Positions 28,015-37,819 of a stretch of 64,000 bases of DNA are shown one piece after another. Made by a program: the position numbers and the translations under genes. This DNA comes from an uncultured Granulosicoccaceae bacterium. GTDB lineage: Bacteria > Pseudomonadota > Gammaproteobacteria > Granulosicoccales > Granulosicoccaceae. The stretch lies in NCBI GenBank assembly GCA_938007995.1, contig CALLLW010000036.1, positions 62,001 to 126,000 on the forward strand, given 5' to 3'. Position 1 is the stretch's first letter. Each line of letters begins with the position of its first letter. The notes beneath the pieces were generated by a model, which worked only from the letters and a program-made list of their open reading frames with translations, was not told the DNA's origin and did not search any database.

Positions 28015-28494
28015 TCAAGAACCGGAGCCGATCGAAAGCACACTTTGCGGGTCAAGCGCCACTCTGTGTCCAAGGCCTTTGGAATTGTCGATGAACAACA
28101 ACTCTTCAATTGCCAGTGTGAACCACGCTATCTTATCGAGCGCGTTGGCGATTTCTTGAGGCGCGCTGTTTCCTGTTATCGGAAATTTCTCTGAGTAGGC
28201 ACTTATCGCTGCTGCCCTGCCTGACTGAGCCACCATTGATACATGGCCACGCAATTGGATACCTTTGATTGCAGTCCAGTCGCTATAGTCCTGCTGAATT
28301 GACCCTGCAACAGCGGAATTTCTCGCCATGCTCTTGCAGTGTCTGGTATGCGGCGCAGAAAGAAACAACAGCTGACTATTAAAGACGGTATAGAAAACCG
28401 GAGACACCCATGGAACGTTGTCATCACAGGTCGCCAGACACAAGACACTGTGATCAAGCAGGTAATCAGAGGCGGCTTTGATAGAGTCTTTCAT
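28015..28494 (-). CDS. Pyridoxamine 5'-phosphate oxidase-like FMN-binding protein
   Basis: 159-residue split-barrel flavoprotein-like protein with LCLATCDDNVPWVSPVFY, LFLSAPHTRHCKSM and IQLRGHVSMV, typical of small PPOX/YhbP-type proteins that bind FMN, F420 or haem. The last third (AIEELLFIDNSKGLGHR) is typical of the subfamily. True PdxH residues are not evident, so it should not be called pyridoxamine phosphate oxidase. It lies 52 bp upstream of the DUF3047 gene on the same strand. Confidence 0.78.
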   Translation of the reverse strand: MKDSIKAASDYLLDHSVLCLATCDDNVPWVSPVFYTVFNSQLLFLSAPHTRHCKSMARNSAVAGSIQQDYSDWTAIKGIQLRGHVSMVAQSGRAAAISAYSEKFPITGNSAPQEIANALDKIAWFTLAIEELLFIDNSKGLGHRVALDPQSVLSIGSGS

Positions 28495-28621
28495 GACCCT
28501 GTAGTAGCAATACGTTGATGTTTAAGGTAACACAAGGATACTGATATAACATGCACTCAACCAACGTTAAGTGCATGGTTGCTTCAGGGCGCTTAGATGG
28601 CTTTACCCTGGAAGCGCGGCT

Positions 28622-29083
28622 CTAGCCAAGAAGCGCTTCGAGTAACTGATCTTCAAGATCACCGCGAATAGCAAGCATCTCTCCCAGCCTTGAAAGATCT
28701 TCTTTAAGAGACTGCTGATCGCTTTCAGCACCATCGAAGTGCTCATACTTGTCATTAAATTCAACCATCACATCAGTTGTTTCACCAATGCTCGCATACA
28801 CTCGCTGGGCCGCGTCCTTAACAACACTCCGGCGTTCCTTACCATCAACTATCCGTTGGTAGATAGTGAAATGCCCCATAGCCAGATAATCAACCATGTT
28901 GTTCAGAAATTCCTGCAATGCAGCAGGAGGGATGTCAGCGAGGTCACGCGAGGCTTGATCGGGGTTCGATACGCCCGTCATGCTGCAGAAGGTGCTAAGT
29001 GTGTTTTGTCTCTGCTCTCGCAAAGCCTGGATAGTTTCACCAAGATCGCGTCTGCGTTCCTGAGGCTGAGATGCTGCTGTCAT
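28622..29083 (-). CDS. rsd: Rsd/AlgQ family regulator of RNA polymerase sigma-70
   Basis: About 153 residues from the third codon methionine (29083), which has GGAG at good spacing. Rsd/AlgQ proteins bind region 4 of the housekeeping sigma factor and favour alternative sigma factors in stationary phase. The helical sequence has the family hallmark MVDYLAMGHFTIYQRIV near residue 65, and an acidic C-terminal helix. Two copies of a 17-bp repeat lie just upstream, possibly a control site. Confidence 0.82.
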   Translation of the reverse strand: MTAASQPQERRRDLGETIQALREQRQNTLSTFCSMTGVSNPDQASRDLADIPPAALQEFLNNMVDYLAMGHFTIYQRIVDGKERRSVVKDAAQRVYASIGETTDVMVEFNDKYEHFDGAESDQQSLKEDLSRLGEMLAIRGDLEDQLLEALLG

Positions 29084-29106
29084 GTGCATAACTCCAACGG
29101 GTCTAG

Positions 29107-29140
29107 TAATTCCAATTCACTGGTAATTCCGATTCACTGG
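29107..29140. repeat. Direct repeat upstream of rsd
   Basis: TAATTCCAATTCACTGG (29107-29123) is followed immediately by TAATTCCGATTCACTGG (29124-29140), one mismatch in 17. Its position 24 bp upstream of the rsd start places it in the leader or promoter; a regulator-binding site is possible. Confidence 0.85.
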
Positions 29141-29315
29141 CCGGTGCAAACATTTACACAATTTTCATACACAATTAGAAACAATTAAGTATGCAGTACA
29201 TTAAATATGTTCGCTTCCGACCAATCGGCCGTGTGTAAGCAATAGGTTGCTTATGATTTTTATTGTCGCAACAGTGTACATGTGATGCTGCAATTAGAAT
29301 AGCAGCGGAGAATTT

Positions 29316-29807
29316 TTAATCGGCAAGATTCTCGATGATAAGTGACAGAAAATCGTCGGGGTGGACATACTCCTCGCTCACCGCAAAACCGCTTACCGAT
29401 ATGCCTGCCTCATGAACAGATTCCTGAGAACCGGAGATAAGCGGATGCCAGTCCGCCAGCCCTTTTTGGTTTGCAATTCGTTTATAAGCACAGCTGTCTG
29501 GCAGCCAGTGAAATGCCTCGATGTCATCAGCGTTTAACGAGATGCATTCAGGCACAATCTCTTTTCTACGCCAATAATTTGTGCATCGGCACGTAGTTAC
29601 GTCAAGCAACCGGCACGCCACAGCCGTGTACCTAACCAAATGTTCATGTTCAGTTCCCTGATCATTTTCAGGCTTTGCATGATTAACCGTTTCTAACTTA
29701 TGTAAACAACAACGACCGCATCCATCGCACAGTGACTCCCACTCTTCTGTGGTCATCTGATCGAGCGATTTGGTTTCCCAAAAGCGGTCATTTGGCGTTT
29801 GTCTCAT
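29316..29807 (-). CDS. YcgN family cysteine-cluster protein
   Basis: 163-residue protein of the UPF0260/YcgN family, which binds metal or an iron-sulfur centre through a CxxCxxCC motif. Here it reads [14 protein letters not shown] at about residue 26, with further cysteines in [15 protein letters not shown] and VPECISL, then WLPDSCAYK. Its start overlaps the fbp stop by 4 bp (29804-29807), so the two genes are coupled. Biochemical function is unknown in the family. Confidence 0.9.
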   Translation of the reverse strand: MRQTPNDRFWETKSLDQMTTEEWESLCDGCGRCCLHKLETVNHAKPENDQGTEHEHLVRYTAVACRLLDVTTCRCTNYWRRKEIVPECISLNADDIEAFHWLPDSCAYKRIANQKGLADWHPLISGSQESVHEAGISVSGFAVSEEYVHPDDFLSLIIENLAD

Positions 29808-30844
29808 TGGTGTCCTGCGGCAAGCTTCTGCTCTTCATGATGGTAGGCGACTACGCGCTCTACTTCCTGCGCGGACCCCATTATAACCGGCACTCTCTGA
29901 TGCAGTGAATCCGGCCTGATCTCCATAATGCGTTCAATGCCAGTACTTGCCACACCACCGGCCTGCTCAACGATAAAGCTCATGGGATTGGCTTCGTACA
30001 GCAATCGCAACTTACCGGCATCACCTTTGGCAGCGAGTCTGGCATCCATCGGGTACATGAATATTCCACCACGGCACAATAGGCGATGTACATCAGCCAC
30101 CATTGATGCCACCCAGCGCATGTTGTAATCCTTACCGAGTGGTCCGGTCGAACCTGCCAGGCATTCATCTATATACCGCTGTACCGGCGGCTCCCAATGG
30201 CGACTGTACGACTGGTTTATAGAGTATTCGTTAGTTTCTTCCGGCAACCGGATATTCGGCATGGTAAGAAAAAAGTCACCGGTACCAGGGTCAAGCGTAA
30301 AACCATTTACGCCGTTGCCAGTGGTTAATACCAACATGGTCGAGGTGCCGTACAAACAATAGCCGGCACACACTTGCTTTACCCCTTGCTGCAAAAAATC
30401 TTTATCTGTTAGTGTCTCGACGCCGCGGGGTAACTCGAGAATGGAAAATATAGTACCGACTGATACGTTGATATCGATATTAGAGCTGCCATCAAGCGGA
30501 TCAAAGGTAATCAGGTAATTACCGCGCGGGTAGATATCCGGTACCGGCAGACAATGGTCCATCTCCTCTGAAGCCATGCCGGCCAGATATCCACACCACT
30601 GTGTCGATTCAATAAACAATTCATTTGAAAGGATATCGAGCTTCTTCTGTTGCTCACCTTGTATGTTTTCACTGTCTGCTGCACCGACTGCCTGCCCGGC
30701 GAGCTGCCCCTGGCCCGTCAACACAGCGATCTTTTTGCAGGCGGAAAGCACCTCAAGCAAAAGACCCGTCAGTTTACCGCTGGCAAATGGCCGCTTGCGT
30801 TGTTCTTCTGATATGAACTTATAAAAAGAAGTGTACTGAGACAT
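29804..30844 (-). CDS. fbp: Class I fructose-1,6-bisphosphatase
   Basis: Gluconeogenic phosphatase. 346 residues from the ATG at 30844, which is preceded by AGGAG; an upstream in-frame start at 30907 has no support. Motifs: [17 protein letters not shown] (metal and substrate site), [56 protein letters not shown]. Overlaps ycgN by 4 bp. Suggests gluconeogenic growth on organic acids. Confidence 0.96.
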   Translation of the reverse strand: MSQYTSFYKFISEEQRKRPFASGKLTGLLLEVLSACKKIAVLTGQGQLAGQAVGAADSENIQGEQQKKLDILSNELFIESTQWCGYLAGMASEEMDHCLPVPDIYPRGNYLITFDPLDGSSNIDINVSVGTIFSILELPRGVETLTDKDFLQQGVKQVCAGYCLYGTSTMLVLTTGNGVNGFTLDPGTGDFFLTMPNIRLPEETNEYSINQSYSRHWEPPVQRYIDECLAGSTGPLGKDYNMRWVASMVADVHRLLCRGGIFMYPMDARLAAKGDAGKLRLLYEANPMSFIVEQAGGVASTGIERIMEIRPDSLHQRVPVIMGSAQEVERVVAYHHEEQKLAAGHQ

Positions 30845-31237
30845 TGAAACTTCAACTCCTAAAGGCAGCAGGAGATAACTTTTAAGCGGACAAAGCCAAT
30901 GTTCCACTCAGGCTGGAAAATGTAAAAAAAACACATTTACCAGAAGTTATCTTGATAGTCAGCCTTGATCTGTGCCGTCGCTTTTCGTTTCTTTCATCGT
31001 ATAGATATCGATAACAATGGCTGTAAGCTGTGGCCGGAAAGTACGCGATATAAAAGACTTAACAGCGCTGTCCAGCTCTGATCTGGGCCCACCGTATTGA
31101 AACAACAAAATACATTCCACCAGACCGGTAACCAGTACTCAAAGTCACCTTGCAGTATCACCACCTGAAGCCACCATGGCAGAGCAACCTCGTAAAGCCA
31201 CCATGCCAGTGGGCCACGATCCAGGATGAGTCATCAC
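30845..31237. other. Intergenic region upstream of fbp
   Basis: About 390 bp with no gene on either strand. The minus strand is broken by stops. A short duplication, AAAGCCACCATG preceded by a near copy, lies around 31172-31208. The palindromic arms AAATGT/ACATTT flanking an A tract near 30916-30939 lie in the fbp leader. Confidence 0.35.
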
Positions 31238-31411
31238 TTATTCCAGCTCGATCATTTCAAAATCATCGCGCCCGGCACCACAATCGGGACACACCCAGTC
31301 CTGCGGCACATCCGCCCAGCGCGTGCCGGGCGCCAGGTCTTCACGCGGCGCGCCAAGCTCTTCGTCGTAAATCCAGCCACATACAACACACATGTATTTC
31401 TTAAAGTTCAT
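31238..31411 (-). CDS. Rubredoxin
   Basis: A 57-residue gene read on the minus strand: ATG at 31411, TAA ending at 31238, GGAG upstream of the start. The protein has both iron-binding motifs, [12 protein letters not shown] (CxxCG) and [14 protein letters not shown] (CPxCG), with the usual spacing, plus the conserved DVPQDW before the second. Rubredoxin binds one Fe by four cysteines and carries single electrons to partners such as alkane hydroxylases, oxygen reductases or peroxide detoxification enzymes. No partner reductase is next to it. It is divergent from hemL with 133 bp between. Confidence 0.95.
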   Translation of the reverse strand: MNFKKYMCVVCGWIYDEELGAPREDLAPGTRWADVPQDWVCPDCGAGRDDFEMIELE

Positions 31412-31532
31412 CAGATCTCCAGGTAAAATCCCACGGTGTACTCACTGCCAGCCCGCTGTATTATGTGCTGCGACTGAGTCGGTTTCCAGATCAGCCATCA
31501 AACTCTCACTCAGCTTTCACCCGACCATAACC

Positions 31533-31536
31533 GGAG
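31533..31536 (+). promoter_or_regulatory. Ribosome binding site that fixes the hemL TTG start
   Basis: GGAG with an 8-nt spacer to TTG at 31545. That start gives 428 residues, the usual length of the enzyme, whereas the longer in-frame reading would add 51 unrelated residues and run into the rubredoxin gene. Confidence 0.7.
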
Positions 31537-31544
31537 CACAGCCA

Positions 31545-32831
31545 TTGCCTGCATCAGATACGCTGTTTAACGCTGCAAAAAAATTCATACCCGGTGGAGT
31601 CAACTCACCGGTCCGCGCCTTTAAAAGCGTTGGCGGCACTCCGCTTTTTATCAGCCGTGCAGAAGGCGCCTATCTATACGACAGTGACGATCAACAATAC
31701 ATTGACTACATCGGCTCATGGGGTCCGATGGTGGCAGGTCACTCGCATCCATTTGTTATAGACGCGGTGATGCAAGCCGTGCAGTCCGGGTTGAGTTACG
31801 GCGCACCCACTGAAATTGAAACCACGATGGCAGAAAAAATATGCCAGCTGGTACCGTCAATGGAAATGGTACGAATGTGCAGCTCTGGCACAGAAGCCAC
31901 CATGAGTGCAATTCGCCTGGCACGCGGCTACACAGGCCGCGATAAAATCATAAAATTCGAAGGTTGTTATCACGGCCACTCCGACTGCCTGTTGGTCAAT
32001 GCTGGCTCAGGTGCATTGACACTCGGTGTGCCAAGCTCCCCCGGCGTACCGGCCTCATTCGCAGAGCACACGCTGACTGCAAGCTTCAATGATCTGCAAA
32101 GCGTAGAAGCGCTGTTCGAGCGATACGCCGATGAAATAGCCTGCATCATTGTTGAGCCGGTGGCCGGCAATATGAATTGCATTCCGCCGACCGCCGGGTT
32201 TCTGGAGGGTTTAAGATCTTATTGCGACGCTCACTCATCTGTACTGATTTTCGATGAAGTGATGACGGGGTTCAGAGTCGCCAAAGGTGGGGCGCAATCG
32301 GTCTATAACGTCAAACCGGATATGACCACACTTGGCAAAATCATCGGTGGTGGTATGCCGGTAGGTGCCTTCGGCGGAAAATCAGAAATCATGCATCACC
32401 TGGCACCACTGGGGCCTGTCTATCAGGCAGGTACATTGTCAGGCAATCCGGTTGCAATGGCAGCGGGGTTGGCAACTATGAACATAATCAGTCAGGACGG
32501 CTTCTACGAAACACTGACTCAAAAAGCCCGGGCGCTCGTTGACGGCATCACAGAAGCTGCCAGTAACAACGGCATAGCACTATCTAATAATCTGGTGGGT
32601 GGGATGTTTGGCATATTCTTCACTGAAGAACAACACGTAAGCAGGTTTGAACAGGTAACAGCATGCGATGCGGAAAAATTTAAAACCTTTTTTCACCATA
32701 TGCTTAAACGCGGTGTTTACCTTGCACCTTCCGCATTTGAAGCAGGCTTTATATCGACAGCACACACCGATGCAGATATTCAAAAAACAATAGATGCAGC
32801 AGACGAGTCATTCAAGCACCTCGGTGCATAA
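31545..32831 (+). CDS. hemL: Glutamate-1-semialdehyde 2,1-aminomutase
   Basis: PLP enzyme that makes 5-aminolevulinate from glutamate-1-semialdehyde in C5-pathway tetrapyrrole synthesis. 428 residues from the TTG at 31545. [18 protein letters not shown] near the N-terminus, [41 protein letters not shown], and [18 protein letters not shown] with the PLP lysine at about 264. First gene of a rightward run; the next gene starts 3 bp after its stop. Confidence 0.97.
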   Translation: MPASDTLFNAAKKFIPGGVNSPVRAFKSVGGTPLFISRAEGAYLYDSDDQQYIDYIGSWGPMVAGHSHPFVIDAVMQAVQSGLSYGAPTEIETTMAEKICQLVPSMEMVRMCSSGTEATMSAIRLARGYTGRDKIIKFEGCYHGHSDCLLVNAGSGALTLGVPSSPGVPASFAEHTLTASFNDLQSVEALFERYADEIACIIVEPVAGNMNCIPPTAGFLEGLRSYCDAHSSVLIFDEVMTGFRVAKGGAQSVYNVKPDMTTLGKIIGGGMPVGAFGGKSEIMHHLAPLGPVYQAGTLSGNPVAMAAGLATMNIISQDGFYETLTQKARALVDGITEAASNNGIALSNNLVGGMFGIFFTEEQHVSRFEQVTACDAEKFKTFFHHMLKRGVYLAPSAFEAGFISTAHTDADIQKTIDAADESFKHLGA

Positions 32832-32834
32832 CAA

Positions 32835-33572
32835 ATGACAAAAATGCTTCGAGTCGCCATGTGGTCAGGGCCACGTAATATCTCAACGGCTTTAATGCGT
32901 GCATGGGAAAACCGGCCCGATACTTTTGTTACTGATGAACCGTTCTACGCCTTTTATCTTTCAAATACTGACATAGAACACCCCGGGCAAAAAGACATCC
33001 TTGCCAGCCAGTCGACCGACTGGCAAGAAGTTGTAACTCAGTGCCAAACACTGGAGGCCAACGGCTGTACAGTGCATTATCAAAAGCACATGACACATCA
33101 CATATTGCCACAGGTATCACTTGAATGGCTCGCAGAGCTGACGAATATCTTCCTGATCCGATCACCTGCTGCAGTTGTCGCGTCCTATTCAAAAGCACGA
33201 CCGGATCTGACTGCGTCAGACCTCGGCTTCGAGCAGCAAGCGCAGTTATTTAATTTTGTTAAAGATCGGTTTGATATAGCTCCGCTGGTGATCGATTCAA
33301 CCAGCCTGCTGCAGCAACCACGCAAAGCAATGGAAATTTTATGCACTCATTGCGGCATTGCGTTTCATGAAAACATGCTTTCATGGCCTGCGGGAAAAAG
33401 ACTATCTGATGGTGCCTGGGCCCCCTACTGGTACGGTAACGTTGAAGCTTCCACAGGATTTTCAGCACCCTCTGCGCAGCGCACGATAACACTCGACAAG
33501 CAGCAACAAAAAATTGCTGATGCCTGCCAGATACACTATGACGCTATGGCGGGATACGGCGTGCAATTTTAG
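32835..33572 (+). CDS. Sulfotransferase-like P-loop protein
   Basis: 245 residues. The N-terminus MWSGPRNISTALMRAWENRPD (residues 9-29) resembles the PAPS-binding 5'-phosphosulfate loop of sulfotransferases, and IFLIRSPAAVVASYSKARPD matches the second PAPS-binding (3'-phosphate) motif RxPxxxxxSxY. It lies 3 bp after hemL. Database entries for this family sometimes carry misleading aminotransferase names; no PLP site is visible. The PAPS donor would come from CysD/CysNC. The acceptor is unknown. Confidence 0.7.
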   Translation: MTKMLRVAMWSGPRNISTALMRAWENRPDTFVTDEPFYAFYLSNTDIEHPGQKDILASQSTDWQEVVTQCQTLEANGCTVHYQKHMTHHILPQVSLEWLAELTNIFLIRSPAAVVASYSKARPDLTASDLGFEQQAQLFNFVKDRFDIAPLVIDSTSLLQQPRKAMEILCTHCGIAFHENMLSWPAGKRLSDGAWAPYWYGNVEASTGFSAPSAQRTITLDKQQQKIADACQIHYDAMAGYGVQF

Positions 33573-33613
33573 TTAGCTTCACAACATTTCAAAATTAACG
33601 AGAGAAACAACCA

Positions 33614-34381
33614 ATGGCCAACGAAGTCACCACTAAAATACGCGATCAGATAATGATCATCACGCTGAATCGTCCGGATGCAATGAATGCAGTCAACCTG
33701 CAACTTGGCCAGCAACTTTCAGAGAGCCTTGATGCACTGGATAATAATGATGATGTCAGAGTTGGTGTACTCACCGGTGCTGGTCGGGCATTTTGTGCAG
33801 GCATGGATCTAAAAGAATTTGTTCAGCAAAAAGGCATGCCGATGGTTGGCGACCGTGGCTTTGCCGGCATGGTGGAAAGAGCCTCAAAAAAGCCATTGAT
33901 CTGCGCTGTTGAAGGATTTGCACTGGCAGGTGGGATGGAACTCGCGCTCGCATCCGACTTAATAGTCGCTGCCAAAGGTGCAAAATTTGGCATACCGGAA
34001 GTCAGCGTGGGCCTGTTTGCCTCAGCCGGTGCACTGCTCAGACTTCCCAGAATGATACCTTATGGTCGAGCAATGAAAATGGCATTAACCGGTGAGCCAA
34101 TACTGGCTGAAGAAGCCTATGAGCTCGGCCTGGTTGCTGAACTTGCCGAAAAAGGACAGGCACTCGACGTCGCAATTACGCTGGCTGAAAAAATTGCGAA
34201 AAACGCCCCGCTTGGTTTAATGGCCTCTAAAGAGATACTGCGCGAGATGCAAGGTCGCACAGAAGATGAGTTCTGGGCATACCAGCAGACTCAACTAGAC
34301 TATGTATTTAGCAGTGAAGACGGAATTGAAGGAGCTACCGCTTTTGCTGAAAAGCGCTCGCCGGTGTGGAAGAACCGATAA
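33614..34381 (+). CDS. Enoyl-CoA hydratase/isomerase family (crotonase) protein
   Basis: 255-residue crotonase. LNRPDAMNAVN, the oxyanion-hole segments GAGRAFCAGMDLKEF and GFALAGGMELALASDLIVAA, and FGIPEVSVGLFASAGALLRLPR are present. The acidic residue of the second helix is Glu in PEVSVG; the first catalytic glutamate position (after GGMELAL) is an alanine/serine region, as in several crotonases other than hydratases, so the exact reaction is uncertain. It follows the sulfotransferase-like gene by 41 bp. Confidence 0.85.
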   Translation: MANEVTTKIRDQIMIITLNRPDAMNAVNLQLGQQLSESLDALDNNDDVRVGVLTGAGRAFCAGMDLKEFVQQKGMPMVGDRGFAGMVERASKKPLICAVEGFALAGGMELALASDLIVAAKGAKFGIPEVSVGLFASAGALLRLPRMIPYGRAMKMALTGEPILAEEAYELGLVAELAEKGQALDVAITLAEKIAKNAPLGLMASKEILREMQGRTEDEFWAYQQTQLDYVFSSEDGIEGATAFAEKRSPVWKNR

Positions 34382-34513
34382 CCTGGTCGATATCCTGGTC
34401 AATTGTCTGAAAAGAGCACCAATGCCGACGCAGTTGAGCAGGACTAAATTTTTATTACAGCGCTCTATGTAAAATGAGAAATTATTCTGAGACAACAAAC
34501 TCTCACTAACAAA

Positions 34514-35146
34514 TTGCGACTGACACTGCTCGGCATTTTATTTGTAGTGGTTGTAATTGCCATCTCTGTGCATCAACAAAGCCTGCTGATACCTTTATTT
34601 ATCGGCATGTCAACCACGCTGAAAAGCCTGGTAAAACTGCTTACACCAAAGTTTGTTGTGCTGTTTTTCAAGAACTCTGTGTTTCTGAAAATCAAGCAAA
34701 TACTCATAAAGGCTTCAACCCGTTTCGTTGTACTTTCTCATAAGCCCTGGCGGCACAGAATACGATGGCTGAAAACCACAGCCTCAAGCACGGCGCTGCA
34801 GGTACTACAACTCTACTTGAAATCTCCCTTGTGGCTGCGCACAACCATCGCGCTCGGATTACTAATTGCCACTGCAAGCAGCTCTTATCTGGTCATCGCT
34901 CTACTGATAATTCCACAGCCAATACTGAGATGGGCCAGAAAGAAAATACTGACTACCCTGAACAGAACCGGTGTCACTCATGTGATAAAGGTCGCTTATA
35001 AGTTTTTGATTCCTGTCAATGTGCGTAATAAATGGTACATGCACAGCAAATGGACAATGGGCCGACGTCAGGTGCAGACAGCGCAAAAGCTGCGCGGCAG
35101 GTTTATCGATAGAAACACTCTGCCACCATCCGTGATTGATCAGTGA
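34514..35146 (+). CDS. Hypothetical membrane protein
   Basis: About 210 residues with a TTG start; no family recognised. An N-terminal hydrophobic segment (LLGILFVVVVIAISV) and a central one (TTIALGLLIATASSSYLVIALLII) separate a basic, Lys/Arg-rich middle stretch. The C-terminal third is strongly basic. Its stop is close to or overlaps the start of the following MFS gene. The coding frame is continuous and the direction matches its neighbours, but no homology supports it. Confidence 0.5.
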   Translation: MRLTLLGILFVVVVIAISVHQQSLLIPLFIGMSTTLKSLVKLLTPKFVVLFFKNSVFLKIKQILIKASTRFVVLSHKPWRHRIRWLKTTASSTALQVLQLYLKSPLWLRTTIALGLLIATASSSYLVIALLIIPQPILRWARKKILTTLNRTGVTHVIKVAYKFLIPVNVRNKWYMHSKWTMGRRQVQTAQKLRGRFIDRNTLPPSVIDQ

Positions 35147-35180
35147 ACCATTTCAACCTACAGAACGGTTTACTCAGGTG

Positions 35181-36344
35181 ATGTCGATCAGCAGCAGTTT
35201 TATCGCTGTGTTGCTCACTGTGTTTGCATCTTTCAATGCAATGTATTCTCCACAGCCCTTGCTGCCGTTCATCAGCAACACCTTTGAAGTTACGCCAACC
35301 ACCTCCGCGCTGCTGTTAACTGTGCCTTTTGTATTACTGTGCTTCTCACCGGTGCTCTATGGTGCAGTATTACAGCGGATTAATGCGCGCCCGGTTTTAA
35401 TATGCTGCAGTCTGATGCTTGCCGTTACACAAGTTGCTTTTGCGCTTGCGAGCAACTTTCAGTGGCTGATGATCTCACGAACGATACAAGCATTTATTTA
35501 TCCGGCAATTTTCACAGCCGCTGTCACTTACTGCAGTAAAGCAGGCTCCAGCGAAAAATTAGAACACCGGATATCTTTGTATGTTGCCAGCACAATTGTT
35601 GGCGGCTTGAGCGGCAGACTGAGCAGCGGTTACATCACCAGCTGGCTCGGCTGGCCTGTCATATTTATCTTGAATGCTGCATTGTTGTTTTGTTGTGCCA
35701 CGCTATTATATTTTTCTGCGCGCGACGCATTGCCCGAAACCAGAGTAAAAAGCGGTGTTTTAATTACCGGGATTCTCAGAGACGGAAAGTTCATATCGGG
35801 CTACTTATTGATATTCACCACCTTCTTTGCGTTTTCTGCCATATTAAATGCGCTACCGTTCAGAATGGTTGACATCGATCCATCGATTAGTCCGGCCGGG
35901 ATATCTCTGGCTTATTCCGGCTACATACTCGGAGTGATCATTGCCACCAACAGTCAAAAGCTTTGCCGACTCGCCGGCGGCAGAGTAAAAGCAATGACCT
36001 TGTCACTGATCGTTTTTCTGATCGCAATTCTGTCGCTATTGCCGGAGAAAAATTCCTGGCTCATTGCGCTTAGCTTTGCCACTGCATCGTGTATGTTTAT
36101 GATTCATTCGACACTCTCGAGTTACTTAACCAGCCTGATGCCATCTGGCGCCAGCCTGATTAACGGTTTATATATTTCGATCTACTATGCGGCCGGTGCT
36201 CTGGGATCTGTGCTGCCTTTATGGATCTACAATAAAGTTGGCTGGACTGCGTTTACAGCTTGCCTGTTTTTTGTATCCCTGACCGGCCTGGCGACACTGA
36301 AACATCTGTCATTTCTGACATCAACGAACAACACTCGCCCGTGA
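35181..36344 (+). CDS. Major facilitator superfamily transporter
   Basis: About 387 residues from the ATG at 35181; an in-frame TTG at 35136 would overlap the previous gene by 11 bp. Twelve hydrophobic segments are plausible. The segment FNAMYSPQPLLPFISNTFEV near the N-terminus resembles the YnfM/AraJ-like drug or sugar efflux branch, and FSPVLYGAVLQRINARPVLI matches the loop 2-3 motif. Substrate unknown. Confidence 0.85.
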   Translation: MSISSSFIAVLLTVFASFNAMYSPQPLLPFISNTFEVTPTTSALLLTVPFVLLCFSPVLYGAVLQRINARPVLICCSLMLAVTQVAFALASNFQWLMISRTIQAFIYPAIFTAAVTYCSKAGSSEKLEHRISLYVASTIVGGLSGRLSSGYITSWLGWPVIFILNAALLFCCATLLYFSARDALPETRVKSGVLITGILRDGKFISGYLLIFTTFFAFSAILNALPFRMVDIDPSISPAGISLAYSGYILGVIIATNSQKLCRLAGGRVKAMTLSLIVFLIAILSLLPEKNSWLIALSFATASCMFMIHSTLSSYLTSLMPSGASLINGLYISIYYAAGALGSVLPLWIYNKVGWTAFTACLFFVSLTGLATLKHLSFLTSTNNTRP

Positions 36345-36381
36345 AAGTATGATATTCAATAAACGCATCCGCCGCGTACCG

Positions 36382-36855
36382 ATGCGAAAATCTGCCTTGA
36401 TCGTTGCACTGGCACTCAGTGCCTGTGGCCTTGCTGACGAACTGTCACCATTCACCAGCGACGGTTGCAGCTCTTTTCCTGATGGCACGCTTGCGGCAAA
36501 AAACCTGTGGCTTGCCTGCTGCACTGCGCACGATCTTGCCTACTGGCAAGGTGGCAGCTATCAACAACGCCTCACAGCAGACAGGGAATTGCAGCAGTGT
36601 GTCGCCCGAACCGGCGAGGACGAGATCGCCAGACTTATGCTTGCCGGTGTTCGGGTAGGAGGCACTCCTTACCTGCCAACTCGATTCCGATGGGGCTACG
36701 GGTGGCCTTACCTGCGAGGTTATCAGCCCCTTACCACCGCAAAAAAAATACTGATCGCTCAGCAGCTGGAAATTACCGGGCATAAAGAGCCCACCCATAG
36801 CAGTGACAACCCTGCAACGGTCGATACTCCCGCTAACTCAGATGAAAATAATTAA
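36382..36855 (+). CDS. Lipoprotein with phospholipase A2-type CCxxHD motif
   Basis: About 157 residues from the ATG at 36382; an upstream ATG at 36349 is possible, only 5 bp after the MFS stop. The signal MRKSALIVALALSACG has a lipobox (LSAC). The mature part has SDGCSSFPDG, then WLACCTAHDLAYWQGG, the CCxxHD catalytic signature of secreted phospholipase A2, with a cysteine pattern CS, CC, and QQC, and GVRVGGTPYLPTRFRWGYGWPYLRGYQPL, which I recognise as shared with a bacterial family of unknown role. Calcium-dependent phospholipase activity is an inference from the motif. Confidence 0.6.
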   Translation: MRKSALIVALALSACGLADELSPFTSDGCSSFPDGTLAAKNLWLACCTAHDLAYWQGGSYQQRLTADRELQQCVARTGEDEIARLMLAGVRVGGTPYLPTRFRWGYGWPYLRGYQPLTTAKKILIAQQLEITGHKEPTHSSDNPATVDTPANSDENN

Positions 36856-36924
36856 CGGTTAAAGCGGGTCAGATGTGTCCGCTCAAAGCCGGGTATCAAT
36901 GCCAGTTGCAGCAAAACAACCCAA

Positions 36925-37818
36925 TCAATACGTGGTGATCTGATTGTCTGTCTGGGCAACAACCTCTGGCTCAAGATCCAGCTCGTAGGTGCGCAGTTTA
37001 TCAAGCAACTGAGGAATAGTTTTCTTTTCAGTCCTGGTTATCTTGACCTCGGCGAGTGTGACCTGAGGTTCCGTTTCAACGGCTGTGTACACCTCGGCAG
37101 GAGGCTGCTGACCATCAGCATGAGGCGTCGGGACATGAGGCGTCGGGCCATGGGGCTTCAGGCATGAAGGAATGGCTCTGAACTCGTATAGATCACCAAC
37201 CTCCTCCATCCACTTTGAGAAAACCGCCAACGTGCGCCAGCGAGACATCGGGCCGTCATGCATAAGCACTATGGAGTTGTCGTAGCTGTCTTCAAGTTGC
37301 ACAGTAATGTCATTCTGATGCGTCAGCGGGTCCCAGTCACGGGTATCGATGTTCCAACCGATGGGGCGCATGCCCATCTCTCTGGCAATGCCGTTGACTC
37401 GTGGATCAGTGTCACCAAAAGGCGCACGGAAACAATGCATGCTGGATCCACCTGCATCGCTCACGTACTTGTTGGTGATACTGAATTCTTCAACAATCCG
37501 TTGATCAGTCAGCGAGGTTAACGGGCTATGACTCAATGCATGGTTACCAAGCACATGACCGGCATCAATAATGAGCTGAATTTTTTCAGGACTGGCCTGT
37601 GCGCGCAGTCCGGTTACAAAAAAAGTGGCCGTTGCGTTGTGATCAGCAAGCACATCAAGGATATGTTCGGTTACTTTATCGCTCGACGGACCATCGTCAA
37701 ACGTCAGATAAATAACCGGCTTATCAGCGGCATACTCTGCAGCGCTGGTCTCCAGAGGCAAGAGTGCCGCGAGGCTGATAATCCATGAAACGGTGAGTAA
37801 AAATGAAGGTCTAAACAA
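36925..37818 (-). CDS. Secreted polysaccharide deacetylase (NodB fold)
   Basis: 297 residues with a TTG start and a signal peptide (ISLAALLPLETSAA). NodB motifs in order: YLTFDDGPSS (catalytic base and metal Asp), NHALSHSPL (metal histidines), RAPFGDTD, NIDTRDWDP, IVLMHDG. Family members remove N-acetyl groups from chitin, peptidoglycan or other polymers. After about residue 215 is a Pro/His-rich linker (PHGPTPHVPTPHADG) and a charged C-terminal region of unknown fold. The start is directly downstream of a 15-bp inverted repeat, and no Shine-Dalgarno is seen. Confidence 0.88.
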   Translation of the reverse strand: MFRPSFLLTVSWIISLAALLPLETSAAEYAADKPVIYLTFDDGPSSDKVTEHILDVLADHNATATFFVTGLRAQASPEKIQLIIDAGHVLGNHALSHSPLTSLTDQRIVEEFSITNKYVSDAGGSSMHCFRAPFGDTDPRVNGIAREMGMRPIGWNIDTRDWDPLTHQNDITVQLEDSYDNSIVLMHDGPMSRWRTLAVFSKWMEEVGDLYEFRAIPSCLKPHGPTPHVPTPHADGQQPPAEVYTAVETEPQVTLAEVKITRTEKKTIPQLLDKLRTYELDLEPEVVAQTDNQITTY

Positions 37819-37819
37819 G

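Noticed and set aside
27963..28109. Upstream extension of the DUF3047 gene
   Set aside because: It would overlap the PPOX gene, and the ATG at 27962 has GAGGAG and opens a signal peptide.
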